A DNA stretch of 64,000 nucleotides, taken from the NCBI RefSeq assembly GCF_003014755.1, contig NZ_PYAW01000004.1, forward strand, positions 248,001 through 312,000, written 5' to 3'. Below the pieces are notes generated by a model. That model had not been told where the DNA came from. It saw nothing but the letters and a program-made list of their open reading frames with translations, and searched no databases. The position numbers and the translations under genes were made by a program. Each line of letters starts with the position of its first letter. The stretch's first letter is position 1. This document shows positions 8,683-17,707 of this stretch, piece by piece. The DNA is from Chitinophaga niastensis. Its GTDB lineage: Bacteria > Bacteroidota > Bacteroidia > Chitinophagales > Chitinophagaceae.

Positions 8683-10123
8683 TGGTTAGTTTTTTTACCT
8701 GCAAGAGGTTTAGCAGATGTGCTTTTATACTTTTCCAGTAATCAAAATAGTTGGCATTTTCCGTTGTATACTGATCCAGCTCTTTGGCAATGGCAACCGG
8801 AATAAAGCGGATACAGTTATTCATAAAAGCCTGATTATTGGTGAAAGGATTGTTAGCACAAAACCGCAGCACTTTATCCGCTAGTGTGATACTCCATTCT
8901 TCTTTGCGAAGTAATAGCTGCTGAAGGATGACATCCGGGTACTCATCAAAATATTTTTCGCTGTAAACATCCTGCTCAGCAGGTGGTAACAGCGGAATCA
9001 GGTCTATATGGAATATCTCACTGTAATGGGTACACGCTAATGCCCACTGTGAATCATGGAACCACAGGATAGCATTTACCAGCGCAGGAATAAATGGATT
9101 CAATACCGGCTGTTGCGCAAACAACGCCAATACTTCTTTCGGAGATCTGTTAAAATGTTTTTCCCATACAGCAGGATGTACGCTGCGGATCAGTTGATCC
9201 AGGATATATGCTTCATCCGTAATAGCTTTGCTGCTGCTGAGTTTTTCAATGCCGGATGCAAATATTTCATCTGCTATTTTTTCAGGAAAAACGCAGGTAA
9301 CAGTATTATTATGGAGCTGTATTGCTGAAACCAGTACCTGCCGGTAGTTTTCATGTAATGTTGATCCGGTAATTTTTTTAAGGAGATAAATAGCCGCTTC
9401 TTTTACCTGTTTACTTTTTTCGGAGAGCAACGTTTCCAGCCAGTCGGCGTCTGTTATGCTGATGTTGATGCTGAGTGCGGCTATCAGCTCTTTTTTAACA
9501 GCAGCGTTTTCCTTTGGCCAGGTTTCCTGCAGCCAGTTTAAGGCCATAACGGGATCGGTACTACGTAGTTCCTGGAGTGCTTCAAAACGCTGTGCCGTAG
9601 TGCCGTTTTGCCAGGGCTCTTCTATACTTTCTGCTACAATAGAAAAGTTCCAGTCGGTGTTTAATTGACCGAGCCATTCTCCGCGTTGACCGCTTACTGC
9701 GGCAATCATTGTGCGCAGTGATTTGTTGCGGTAAGCTTTCTCCAGCATCCCTGGCAGCAGTACCAATGGAATCAGCAGATTGGCAGCTATACAGTATTCC
9801 AGCCATTGCTGCAGCAACTGCTGGCTGTCGGTTTCCAGCACCTGGTGCAATACCTGGATCGCCTGTGGTGTACAATATGCTTTGGTTTCTGCTGCGCAAA
9901 CAGCGATGGGCGTCACGGTTGCTGTTTCCGGTTGCGCGCCGCTCTGCCTGTAATTATACATCACTGCCGCCAGCTGTAGTAGCTGATCTTCCCGATCCAG
10001 CGTGTTGGCAGCCAGTATTTTATCTGCTGCCTGTTGCAGTGGGCCACTGAGGCCCTGGCTGTTGGCGGCTTTTTTGGCGGTGCCCAGTAATGCGGTATTG
10101 ATGATATTATTCCAGCGCTGCAT
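8633..10123 (-). CDS. DUF5691 family protein of the AAA+/VWA cassette
   Basis: A 496-residue soluble, mostly helical protein beginning MQRWNNIINTALLGTAKK, typical of the DUF5691 family that accompanies SWIM/MoxR/VWA clusters. The TALLGT start and the leucine-rich helices through residues 100-450 suggest an alpha-solenoid. No catalytic motif is apparent. Its ATG overlaps the stop of the SWIM gene (TAATG, one shared base), which implies coupled translation. The final segment, DLYDFYDSPDER, is encoded by one arm of a 36-bp palindrome, so the native C-terminus was probably altered when the repeat arrived. Function is unknown; a scaffold or client adaptor is likely. Confidence 0.86.
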   Translation of the reverse strand: MQRWNNIINTALLGTAKKAANSQGLSGPLQQAADKILAANTLDREDQLLQLAAVMYNYRQSGAQPETATVTPIAVCAAETKAYCTPQAIQVLHQVLETDSQQLLQQWLEYCIAANLLIPLVLLPGMLEKAYRNKSLRTMIAAVSGQRGEWLGQLNTDWNFSIVAESIEEPWQNGTTAQRFEALQELRSTDPVMALNWLQETWPKENAAVKKELIAALSINISITDADWLETLLSEKSKQVKEAAIYLLKKITGSTLHENYRQVLVSAIQLHNNTVTCVFPEKIADEIFASGIEKLSSSKAITDEAYILDQLIRSVHPAVWEKHFNRSPKEVLALFAQQPVLNPFIPALVNAILWFHDSQWALACTHYSEIFHIDLIPLLPPAEQDVYSEKYFDEYPDVILQQLLLRKEEWSITLADKVLRFCANNPFTNNQAFMNNCIRFIPVAIAKELDQYTTENANYFDYWKSIKAHLLNLLQVKKLTSDLYDFYDSPDERRLY

Positions 10124-11436
10124 TATAATATTTTGTATTCATTTTCATGCCATACGCCCATTGGTTCGTATTGCGTTTCCCGGCCGGTAACCGCCATATG
10201 CAGGGGCATGCCTCCGCTGAGGGCCAGTAACTTCCAGGTATGCCGGAACCCGTTGCGTATGCGCATCAGCTGCTGATGGCTGTCCTGCAGCCACCATTGT
10301 TCCTGGTGCCATACGAGCGTAAGATTGGCAATCGTATATACCTGGTCGTTATACACCGGTAATTGTGCGCTGATGGCTGTTTGGGCTGCCATTACTTCCT
10401 GCCAGCGGGCATAGCCCTGGAAAGAATGATTGGGAGCAGCAGCTATTTGACTTTTTATAAGTGCACGCAGCGGGGCCGCAGAAGGGTAGTATACCAGTTC
10501 CGCCTGTATGGTGCCTCCGGGTGTAAGTGCGAGCGTAGCTGTACCCTGGTTGCGTACATAAAATTGCAGTATTAAAGCCGTGCGTTGTGTGTTCACACCG
10601 TATAGCCAATACCGTTCTACTATAAGTTTATCTTCTTCTGTTGTTTGTTTACCTAACACCTGCCAGGTATCTGTAATTCCGGTTTGTTCTTTCAGCTCTT
10701 CCTGTGCCTGCGCAAACCCGATCAGGCTGCGGACGTCTGCCTGCAACGCAGCCGGTAATGTATCAATATGCTGGTATCCCTGTATAACGAGGTAAATGCG
10801 CAGCAGCTGGTCCATGAACGCTGTTTGCCATCCTTCCTGGTAGTAGTTGATCCCGCTTAATTCGCGCAGCATACCGGCTAGTCCGGGGGCCTGGGCATCT
10901 ACCATGCGCCGGGTCATATTTTCCCAGAAGGCCCTGTCTTTTTCCGGTATGGCCATAATGCCGTTACGGATGATATCTTTTATCCAGCGTAATAATTCTT
11001 CCACGCCATCACTCACCTTTTGCTGCCGGGCTTGTAGGCGTTTAGTCTGTGCAGCGGTATCTACTGGTTTTTCCGGCGCTGCTGCCTGCTCCGCTTTTTT
11101 TTCTTCCTTTTCGGCACGTTTAGCCAGCCACTCACTTACCCATGCAGGAGGTGCCTGCACCGTAAACAGCTGTTGCTGCCGGGCATGTAGTAATAATAAA
11201 CCCAAACCATGTTTACAGGGAAATTTACGACTGGGACAACTGCATTTGAATGCCATGTTGCCGGTATCTATCTGTGTTTGATAGGGTTTACTGCCGCTGC
11301 CCTGGCATTCACCCCATAACGCATTTTCACTGATGCCCTTGCTGACCCATTTAGCCGGATTGGCCAGGTCCTTCCCTGATTTACGGGAAGATTCGTCAGG
11401 CGCCATTGCAAGCACTTGTTCGTCGGATAGGTTCAA
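10123..11436 (-). CDS. SWIM zinc-finger protein, YehQ-like; first gene of the cassette
   Basis: A 437-residue protein with a SWIM zinc finger at residues 65-76 (Cys65-x-Cys67-x6-Cys74-x-His76, in KCSCPSRKFPCKH). SWIM fingers bind DNA or protein. The segment around residues 100-130 is Glu/Ala/Lys rich and probably coiled. The start codon appears to be TTG at 11436: no in-frame ATG exists upstream before a stop, and the next ATG is 10 codons in. It resembles E. coli YehQ. It follows a bidirectional terminator (11480-11534), and a weak TTAATTTG promoter core lies at 11457-11464, so the six-gene transcript probably begins here. It may supply nucleic-acid or target recognition for the complex (inference). 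Confidence 0.88.
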   Translation of the reverse strand: MNLSDEQVLAMAPDESSRKSGKDLANPAKWVSKGISENALWGECQGSGSKPYQTQIDTGNMAFKCSCPSRKFPCKHGLGLLLLHARQQQLFTVQAPPAWVSEWLAKRAEKEEKKAEQAAAPEKPVDTAAQTKRLQARQQKVSDGVEELLRWIKDIIRNGIMAIPEKDRAFWENMTRRMVDAQAPGLAGMLRELSGINYYQEGWQTAFMDQLLRIYLVIQGYQHIDTLPAALQADVRSLIGFAQAQEELKEQTGITDTWQVLGKQTTEEDKLIVERYWLYGVNTQRTALILQFYVRNQGTATLALTPGGTIQAELVYYPSAAPLRALIKSQIAAAPNHSFQGYARWQEVMAAQTAISAQLPVYNDQVYTIANLTLVWHQEQWWLQDSHQQLMRIRNGFRHTWKLLALSGGMPLHMAVTGRETQYEPMGVWHENEYKIL

Positions 11437-11479
11437 CGGATTAACGATTTAGGCCACAAATTAAATAATTCCATAAAAT

Positions 11480-11534
11480 AAAAAAGCCAAATATCAAATA
11501 ACACTACGCAGTGTATTTGGTATTCGGCTTTTTT
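11480..11534. terminator. Bidirectional intrinsic terminator, suf operon 3' end
   Basis: A long stem runs from aaaaaagccaaatatcaaat to atttggtattcggctttttt with loop ACGC and few mismatches. A- and T-tracts flank both sides. It closes the minus-strand suf operon, 34 bases after the DUF59 gene, and insulates the SWIM gene cluster. Confidence 0.9.
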
Positions 11535-11567
11535 AAAAGTTATTTATTAAATAGCTATCCCACGATA

Positions 11568-11879
11568 TTAAAGGAAACCTAATTCCAGTTTCGCTTCTTC
11601 ACTCATCATCTCTCTTGTCCATGGCGGATCAAAGGTAAGATGTACATCTACATCAGATACACCTTCTATATTCCTTACTTTCTCATCTACCTCGCGGATA
11701 ATATCACCTGCTACAGGGCAGCCAGGTGCAGTGAGGGTCATATCAATACCAATGCGGTTATTCTCCTTGATCTTGATGGCATATACCAGTCCCAGTTCCA
11801 TAATGTTCACCGGAATTTCGGGATCAAATACGGTCCTGAGCTGTGCTTCTATCAATTCCTTTAATGTTGCTTCACTCAT
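11568..11879 (-). CDS. SUF system DUF59/MIP18 protein (SufT/PaaD-like)
   Basis: A 103-residue DUF59 protein (DPEIPVNIMELGLVYAI near residue 19, LTAPGCPVAGDI near 49). The conserved Cys in APGCP is present. Proteins of this family mature Fe-S enzymes with the SUF scaffold, and SufT/CIA2 members are the closest functional models. It is the last gene of the operon and overlaps sufE by 4 bases (ATGA). A role in Fe-S transfer is well supported by context, the exact target is not. Confidence 0.93.
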   Translation of the reverse strand: MSEATLKELIEAQLRTVFDPEIPVNIMELGLVYAIKIKENNRIGIDMTLTAPGCPVAGDIIREVDEKVRNIEGVSDVDVHLTFDPPWTREMMSEEAKLELGFL

Positions 11880-12310
11880 TGCTGGTTAATTTTTGCCTGA
11901 TAAGCTATTGCGTACAATTTCATCTGTTTGAGCATGCTCAGCAACCCGTTGGAACGGGTAGGGGAGAGATGACTGCTTAAACCGATGGCATTAATGAAAT
12001 AAATATCCGATGCTGCAATGTCCTGAGGTGTGTGACCAGAAAGAACATAAACCATTAAACTTACCAGTCCTTTGGTAATCACGGCATCACTGTCGCCGGT
12101 AAAAAACAGCTTACCGTCTTTTAGCTCGGTATGCAGCCATACGCGCGACTGACAGCCTTTGATGAGATTATCTGGTGTTTTATATTCTTCTGAGATGAGC
12201 GGCAATTCCTTACCCAGCTGGATGATATATTCATACTTATCTTCCCAGCTACCCATCACCGAAAAATCGGATATAATTTCTTCCTGTATTTCTTTAATCG
12301 TCATATTCAC
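11876..12310 (-). CDS. sufE: SufE cysteine desulfuration protein
   Basis: 144 residues, close to the 138 of E. coli SufE. The sulfur-accepting cysteine lies in LIKGCQSRVWLH (about residue 53), followed by GDSDAVITKGLV and LSGHTPQDI, family landmarks. SufE takes persulfide sulfur from SufS and passes it to SufB. It begins 4 bases after the sufS stop and overlaps the DUF59 gene, in one operon. Confidence 0.96.
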   Translation of the reverse strand: MNMTIKEIQEEIISDFSVMGSWEDKYEYIIQLGKELPLISEEYKTPDNLIKGCQSRVWLHTELKDGKLFFTGDSDAVITKGLVSLMVYVLSGHTPQDIAASDIYFINAIGLSSHLSPTRSNGLLSMLKQMKLYAIAYQAKINQQ

Positions 12311-12314
12311 CAGT

Positions 12315-13568
12315 TTACAACAGCATGGAAGCAGCTCTCTTAACGCCTGCTACCAGTTTATCTATTTCTTCCATTGTATTATAAAAAGAGAGGGACGCAC
12401 GAACGGTGCCGGGGATCTTAAACAAATCCATCAGCGGTTCTGTGCAATGATGCCCTGTTCTTACGGCTATACCTTGCTGGTCCAGCAGTTCTCCCATATC
12501 AAACGGATGAATGTTGTGTACCAGGAATGAAATAGCACCACTTCTGTTTGCTGCATCACCAATAAAACGAATACCGTCTATTTGGCGAAGCTCCTGCATC
12601 GCATAGGTCAGCAGCTGTTCTTCCCAGTGCTGTATTTTGTCGATGCCGGTTTTTTGCAGGTATTCAATGGCAGTACCCATGGCAATGGAACCTGCTATAT
12701 TGGGTGTACCTGCTTCAAATTTATAAGGGAGTTCGTTATAGATCGTTTTGGCAAAGGTTACGGTCTTGATCATATCGCCACCACCCTGGTAAGGAGGCAG
12801 TTTCTGCAGCCATTCGGTAGTGCCGTACAGCACACCGGTGCCGGTAGGACCGTAAATTTTATGCCCGGAGAACGCGAGGAAATCCGGCTGCAGCGCCTGC
12901 ACATCAATACTGATATGCTGAATAGCCTGAGCGGCATCTAACAGCACGGGTATATTTCGTGCATGCGCCAGCGTTATGATGTCCTGCACCGGGTTAATGG
13001 TACCCATGGTATTGGAAACATATGTTACTGCTACTATTTTCACCGAATCGTCCAGCATGGCTTCAAAGGCGTCCATCAGCAGTTCACCGCGCTCGTTGAT
13101 AGGAATTACCTTCAGCGTGGCGCCACTCTCTTCACAGGCCATCTGCCAGGGCACTATATTGCTATGGTGTTCCATGGAAGAGATGATCACACTGTCACCG
13201 GCTTTCAGGAAACGGCGGCTCATGGTATTGGCTACCAGGTTGATACCGTCTGTAGTGCCTTTGGTGAAAATGATTTCATGGGAATGCGCTGCATTGATAT
13301 AACCAGCCACAATGTGGCGGGCTTTCTCATATGCATCGGTGGCTACCTGGCTCAGGTGATGTACTCCCCGGTGCACATTGCTGTTGTAAACTTCGTAATA
13401 GCGGGCTTCTGCATCTATTACAACCTGCGGCTTCTGCGTGGTAGCCCCGTTATCCAGGTATACCAGCGGTTTGCCATGTACCTTCTGCTGCAGGATCGGG
13501 AAATCCTTTCTTATCTGCATTACATCCAGCCCGGCGGTTACTATGTTAGCAATATGTTCCATTGTCAT
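12315..13568 (-). CDS. sufS: Cysteine desulfurase SufS
   Basis: 417 residues, a class V aminotransferase fold. The PLP lysine lies in FSGHKIYGPTG (about residue 236) and the active cysteine in RTGHHCTEPLM near residue 373, the RxGHHCx pattern of group II desulfurases. It releases sulfur from cysteine as an enzyme-bound persulfide and hands it to SufE. The gene is separated from sufD by one base, so the two are almost certainly co-translated. Confidence 0.97.
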   Translation of the reverse strand: MTMEHIANIVTAGLDVMQIRKDFPILQQKVHGKPLVYLDNGATTQKPQVVIDAEARYYEVYNSNVHRGVHHLSQVATDAYEKARHIVAGYINAAHSHEIIFTKGTTDGINLVANTMSRRFLKAGDSVIISSMEHHSNIVPWQMACEESGATLKVIPINERGELLMDAFEAMLDDSVKIVAVTYVSNTMGTINPVQDIITLAHARNIPVLLDAAQAIQHISIDVQALQPDFLAFSGHKIYGPTGTGVLYGTTEWLQKLPPYQGGGDMIKTVTFAKTIYNELPYKFEAGTPNIAGSIAMGTAIEYLQKTGIDKIQHWEEQLLTYAMQELRQIDGIRFIGDAANRSGAISFLVHNIHPFDMGELLDQQGIAVRTGHHCTEPLMDLFKIPGTVRASLSFYNTMEEIDKLVAGVKRAASMLL

Positions 13569-13569
13569 T

Positions 13570-14889
13570 TTAGTTATTCATGATTTCTGCAATCTGCACT
13601 TGCAGGTAATGCTGCAGGGCAGGTACTTTCACAGCTTCCGTAATATCATGCGAGAAGGCATTTACCATCAGTGCTTTGGCTGCATCTTCACCAATACCAC
13701 GGGAGCGCAGGTAAAACATTGATTCTTCGCTGAATTGACCAGCAGTAAAACCATGACTGCATTTTACATCATCGGCATATATTTCCAGCTGTGGCTGAGA
13801 GTTGATATCTGCTTTGCTGCCCAGCAACAGATTGTTGTTCTGCTGAAAGGCATTTGTTTTCTGCGCTTCCTGGTGTACCAGGATCCTGCCAGTAAATACA
13901 CCGTTGGCGTTGTCCAGCAATACGCCTTTGTACAACTCATTGCTGTGACAATCAGGCTTGATGTGATCCATAAAAGTATGGTTATCTACATGCTGACTTT
14001 TGTTGGCAATATACAGGCCGTTCAGATTAGTTTCTGTGTGACTGCCATTTAATGCTACGGTCAGGTTGTTGCGCGTGAACGGTGTATTGGGCAGGGTGAA
14101 ATTAAAATGATGATAACGGCTGTTGTTATGTTGCTGTGCCGCTGTAGTATGCACTTCACGGAAACTTTCTTCTCCCTGTTGTACATTGTAATGCCACAGT
14201 TCCGCATTTTCAGCGATCACGGTTTCCAGTACACTGTTAGCAAAAGCGACGGCCGTTGTTTCCGGATGAACAGAACTTTCGATAATGGTAGCCGTGGTAT
14301 TTTTATTCAGTACCCACAAATGGCGGGGCTGTATAAAAGCATGGCGTTCACATGTGTATACGTTCACGATATGTACCGGTTTATCGATCACTGTATTGGC
14401 TGCCAGTTCAATGTACAGGCCATCAGCGAAGAGTGCGGTATTCAGCGTTGCCAGTGATTCATTCACCAGGTGATGCTGTTTGTTGAAGTAAGTAACAAAA
14501 CCGGGAGCGTCTGTATGCGCACTCATAGCGCCTACAGTGATGCCTTTACCAACAGGTAATGCAGACTGATCTGCCTGCAGGTGGCCGTTTACCAGTACTA
14601 TGCGGTAACAATCCAGTTCAGGGATCGCTGCTTTATCTATCGCTTCAGCAGCTACAGGGGTAGCTGTTGTCAATAATTCATAAGGAAACTCTTTCAGGTA
14701 GCGCTGAATATTGGTATAGCGCCATGCTTCCGTTTTAAGCGTAGGGAGTCCCAATGCTGTAAAGCGGTCCAGCGCCTCGCGGCGGATGTCATGCAATGTA
14801 TCGGGAGCAAGGCTCGGGACCTGTGCCGACAGTGCGTTTACATCTTCTGTTAACGCCTGATAAAAAGGCAATATCATATCGCTTGTCAT
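13570..14889 (-). CDS. sufD: Fe-S cluster assembly protein SufD
   Basis: 439 residues, a beta-helix protein of the SufB/SufD family (TTAAQQHNNSRYHHFNFTL, VLLDNANGVFTGRILVHQ, and near the C-terminus KCSHGFTAGQFSEESMFYLR). The KC-H-x-t motif is the SufD cluster-site cysteine/histidine region. It forms the SufBC2D scaffold with SufB and the ATPase SufC. A palindromic repeat of about 85 bases separates it from sufC inside the operon, while the downstream sufS gene follows after one base. Confidence 0.96.
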   Translation of the reverse strand: MTSDMILPFYQALTEDVNALSAQVPSLAPDTLHDIRREALDRFTALGLPTLKTEAWRYTNIQRYLKEFPYELLTTATPVAAEAIDKAAIPELDCYRIVLVNGHLQADQSALPVGKGITVGAMSAHTDAPGFVTYFNKQHHLVNESLATLNTALFADGLYIELAANTVIDKPVHIVNVYTCERHAFIQPRHLWVLNKNTTATIIESSVHPETTAVAFANSVLETVIAENAELWHYNVQQGEESFREVHTTAAQQHNNSRYHHFNFTLPNTPFTRNNLTVALNGSHTETNLNGLYIANKSQHVDNHTFMDHIKPDCHSNELYKGVLLDNANGVFTGRILVHQEAQKTNAFQQNNNLLLGSKADINSQPQLEIYADDVKCSHGFTAGQFSEESMFYLRSRGIGEDAAKALMVNAFSHDITEAVKVPALQHYLQVQIAEIMNN

Positions 14890-14911
14890 AATTATTTCTA
14901 ACTATTTATCA

Positions 14912-14996
14912 GAATTACGAATTACGAATTGCGAATTACGGCGCTGCCGCATGATCTTCGCGAATAATCGTAATCCGACATTCGTAATTCGTAATT
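14912..14996. repeat. Palindromic repeat, family A copy 1 (gaattacg type), inside suf operon
   Basis: Left arm gaattacgaattacgaattg and right arm cgacattcgtaattcgtaat form an imperfect hairpin whose centre contains gatcttcgcgaataa. It fills the gap between sufD and sufC and ends 3 bases before the sufC stop codon. Related copies lie at 19090-19166, 19615-19679 and 39905-39966. Confidence 0.88.
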
Positions 14997-14999
14997 TTT

Positions 15000-15764
15000 T
15001 TATACGGATTCTTTCAAATGTAATTCTTCCTTCAGCCAGTCGTATCCTCTTTCTTCCAGCTCCAGTGCCAGTTCTTTGGTACCGGTTCTGATGATACGGC
15101 CGTCATACAATACATGCACAAAATCAGGGATGATATACTCCAGCAAACGTTGGTAGTGGGTAATTATCACAAAAGCTTTTTCTGCATCACGTAATTTGTT
15201 TACACCATTTGAAACAATACGCAGTGCATCGATATCCAGTCCGGAATCTGTTTCATCCAGGATCGCCAGCTGTGGGTTCAGCATAGCCAGTTGGAAAATT
15301 TCGTTACGTTTCTTTTCACCACCGCTGAAGCCTTCGTTCAGAGAACGGTTCATCAGGTTGGAATGAAAGTCTACCAGTTGTTGTTTTTCTTTTGTCAACT
15401 TCAGGAACTCTCTTGCTTCGAGGGCAGGGAGACCTTTATACGCCCTGATTTCATTCAGTGCCGTTTTCAGGAAGTTGAGGTTAGAAACACCTGGTATTTC
15501 TACCGGGTATTGAAAAGCGAGGAATACACCTTCACGGGCACGTTCTTCCGGAGCCATTTCCAGCAGATTTTTACCGTTAAACCATACTTCACCTTCGGTA
15601 ACAGTATAGCTGTCGCGACCCGCCAAAACAGAAGCCAGTGAGCTTTTGCCGGAACCGTTAGGTCCCATAATAGCATGCATCTCTCCTTTGTTTATTTCGA
15701 GGTTAATGCCTTTCAGAATTTTTTTCCCTTCTACTTCTGCGTGCAGATTTTTAATCGTCAGCAT
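15000..15764 (-). CDS. sufC: Fe-S assembly ATPase SufC
   Basis: 254 residues, an ABC-type ATPase: Walker A GPNGSGKSS (residues 34-42), the signature NEGFSGGEKKRNE with the SufC-typical SGGEKKR, Walker B LAILDETDSGLD, and the H-loop VIITHYQRLL. It powers cluster build-up on SufB/SufD. It follows sufB after 43 bases and precedes a palindromic repeat. Confidence 0.97.
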   Translation of the reverse strand: MLTIKNLHAEVEGKKILKGINLEINKGEMHAIMGPNGSGKSSLASVLAGRDSYTVTEGEVWFNGKNLLEMAPEERAREGVFLAFQYPVEIPGVSNLNFLKTALNEIRAYKGLPALEAREFLKLTKEKQQLVDFHSNLMNRSLNEGFSGGEKKRNEIFQLAMLNPQLAILDETDSGLDIDALRIVSNGVNKLRDAEKAFVIITHYQRLLEYIIPDFVHVLYDGRIIRTGTKELALELEERGYDWLKEELHLKESV

Positions 15765-15807
15765 GATTGTTTTATTTCGTTCTTTATGTAGTTAATTGGA
15801 TAATGAA

Positions 15808-17253
15808 TTATCCAACGCTTCCTTCAAGTGTGATAGATAATAGTTTCTGTGCTTCTACCGCAAACTCCATCGGTAGCTGGTTCAATACTTCCTTCACATA
15901 GCCGTTTACAATCAGGGCTACTGCTTTTTCGCTGTCGATACCGCGCTGATTCAGATAAAAAATCTGGTCTTCACCGATCTTCGAAGTGGTAGCTTCGTGT
16001 TCGATCATGGCAGTTTTGTTTCTGGATTCGATATACGGGAACGTATGAGAACCGCACTGGTTGCCAATCAGGAGAGAATCGCACTGGGTGAAGTTACGTG
16101 CATTGTCTGCGCGTGGTCCCACGGATACAAGCCCGCGGTAACTGTTGTCACCACGACCAGCAGAGATACCTTTTGAAATGATACGGCTTTTGGTGCCTTT
16201 ACCAATATGGTGAATTTTGGTACCGGTATCAGCAATCTGTTTGTTACGGACAACTGCTACGGAGTAAAATTCGCCTTCAGAATAATCGCCCTGCAAAATT
16301 ACGCTGGGATATTTCCAGGTAATAGCAGAACCGGTTTCTACCTGTGTCCAGGAGATCTTGCTGGCGTTGCCTTTGCAGATACCTCTCTTGGTAACGAAGT
16401 TGTAGATACCACCTTTACCGTCTTTATCACCAGGATACCAGTTTTGTACGGTAGAGTATTTTATTTCAGCATGTTCCATGGCTACCAGTTCTACTACGGC
16501 GGCATGCAGCTGATTTTCATCACGCATAGGAGCCGTACAGCCTTCCAGGTAACTTACATGGCTGTTATCGTCTGCAATGATCAGGGTACGTTCAAACTGG
16601 CCGGTGTTCTGTGCATTGATACGGAAGTAAGTGCTCAGTTCCATCGGGCAGCGTACGCCTTTAGGTATGTACACAAAAGAACCGTCGGAGAAAACCGCGG
16701 CATTCAGTGCAGCAAAAATGTTATCGGAATGGGGTACTACGCTACCCAGGTATTTTTTTACCAGGTCAGGATATTCCTGTACGGCTTCACCGAAAGAGCA
16801 GAAAATAACGCCCATTTCTTTCAGTTTGCCTTTAAAGGTAGTAGCTACGGAAACACTGTCAAATACAGCATCTACGGCTACACCGCTCAGGGCTTTCTGT
16901 TCGTTCAGCGGAATGCCGAGTTTTGCGAAGGTTGCCAGCAGTTCAGGATCTACTTCATCCAGACTGTTGAGTTGTTTCTTCTTACGCGGAGCAGCATAAT
17001 AACAGAGTGACTGTAAATCAATCACCGGCATTTCAAAATGCTGCCACTTAGGAAACTGCATTTTCTTAAATGCGGCAAATCCTTTCAGGCGCCATTCGAG
17101 GAGCCATTCAGGTTCATTCTTTTTAGCCGAAATTAAACGGATGATATCTTCATTCAGCCCTGGAGGCGCCATATCCATTTCAATGTCGGTGCTAAAGCCA
17201 AACTCATACTCCTTATTGGCTATATCATCTATTATTTCGTTACTGTTGACCAT
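15808..17253 (-). CDS. sufB: Fe-S cluster assembly protein SufB
   Basis: 481 residues. Family landmarks are YIPKGVRCPMELSTYFRIN, LEGCTAPMRDENQLHAAVVE, KRGICKGNASKISWTQVE and, near the C-terminus, ATTSKIGEDQIFYLNQRGI. The Cys in LEGCTAP corresponds to the sulfur-accepting cysteine of E. coli SufB (Cys254). It is the central scaffold subunit. The 71-base gap to the A-type carrier gene contains no clear promoter, so it is likely co-transcribed. Confidence 0.97.
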   Translation of the reverse strand: MVNSNEIIDDIANKEYEFGFSTDIEMDMAPPGLNEDIIRLISAKKNEPEWLLEWRLKGFAAFKKMQFPKWQHFEMPVIDLQSLCYYAAPRKKKQLNSLDEVDPELLATFAKLGIPLNEQKALSGVAVDAVFDSVSVATTFKGKLKEMGVIFCSFGEAVQEYPDLVKKYLGSVVPHSDNIFAALNAAVFSDGSFVYIPKGVRCPMELSTYFRINAQNTGQFERTLIIADDNSHVSYLEGCTAPMRDENQLHAAVVELVAMEHAEIKYSTVQNWYPGDKDGKGGIYNFVTKRGICKGNASKISWTQVETGSAITWKYPSVILQGDYSEGEFYSVAVVRNKQIADTGTKIHHIGKGTKSRIISKGISAGRGDNSYRGLVSVGPRADNARNFTQCDSLLIGNQCGSHTFPYIESRNKTAMIEHEATTSKIGEDQIFYLNQRGIDSEKAVALIVNGYVKEVLNQLPMEFAVEAQKLLSITLEGSVG

Positions 17254-17324
17254 ATCAATTTTAAGGTTTTGAGCTTCCTGGATTTTTAGGTTTTGTCAAA
17301 TCAAAAAATCCATAAATATCTCTT

Positions 17325-17651
17325 TTATACTGCAAAGCTTTCGCCGCAGCTACACGTCCTGGTTGCATTTGGATTATTAAAGTAGAGGCCCTTACCATTC
17401 AGTCCGTCTGAATAGTCCAGCTCTGTGCCGTACAGGTACAGCAAACTTTTCATTTGCACTACCACTTTCACGCCTCTGTCTTCAAATATCTGGTCGCCTT
17501 CTTCCTCTGTTGCTTCAAATTTCATTACATATTCGAGGCCGGAGCAGCCACCGCCTTTTACGCCTACACGTACAAAAGTACCTGGCGCATGATGTTCTTT
17601 TTCCATCAGCGCTTTGATATATTCCCCTGCTTTTTCTGAAACGGTTATCAT
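17325..17651 (-). CDS. A-type iron-sulfur carrier (SufA/IscA/ErpA family)
   Basis: 108 residues with the three family cysteines: Cys in KGGGCSGLEYVM (about residue 36) and the C-terminal pair CSCGESFAV. A-type carriers bind Fe-S or iron and deliver clusters to apo-proteins. The position directly upstream of sufB makes sufA the natural label, but family members are hard to tell apart by sequence alone, so no symbol is given. Confidence 0.95.
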   Translation of the reverse strand: MITVSEKAGEYIKALMEKEHHAPGTFVRVGVKGGGCSGLEYVMKFEATEEEGDQIFEDRGVKVVVQMKSLLYLYGTELDYSDGLNGKGLYFNNPNATRTCSCGESFAV

Positions 17652-17707
17652 ATCAGCATTTGTTTTAAATATTTGTAACCGGTTGTCCGGTAATATTGTT
17701 TTACGAC

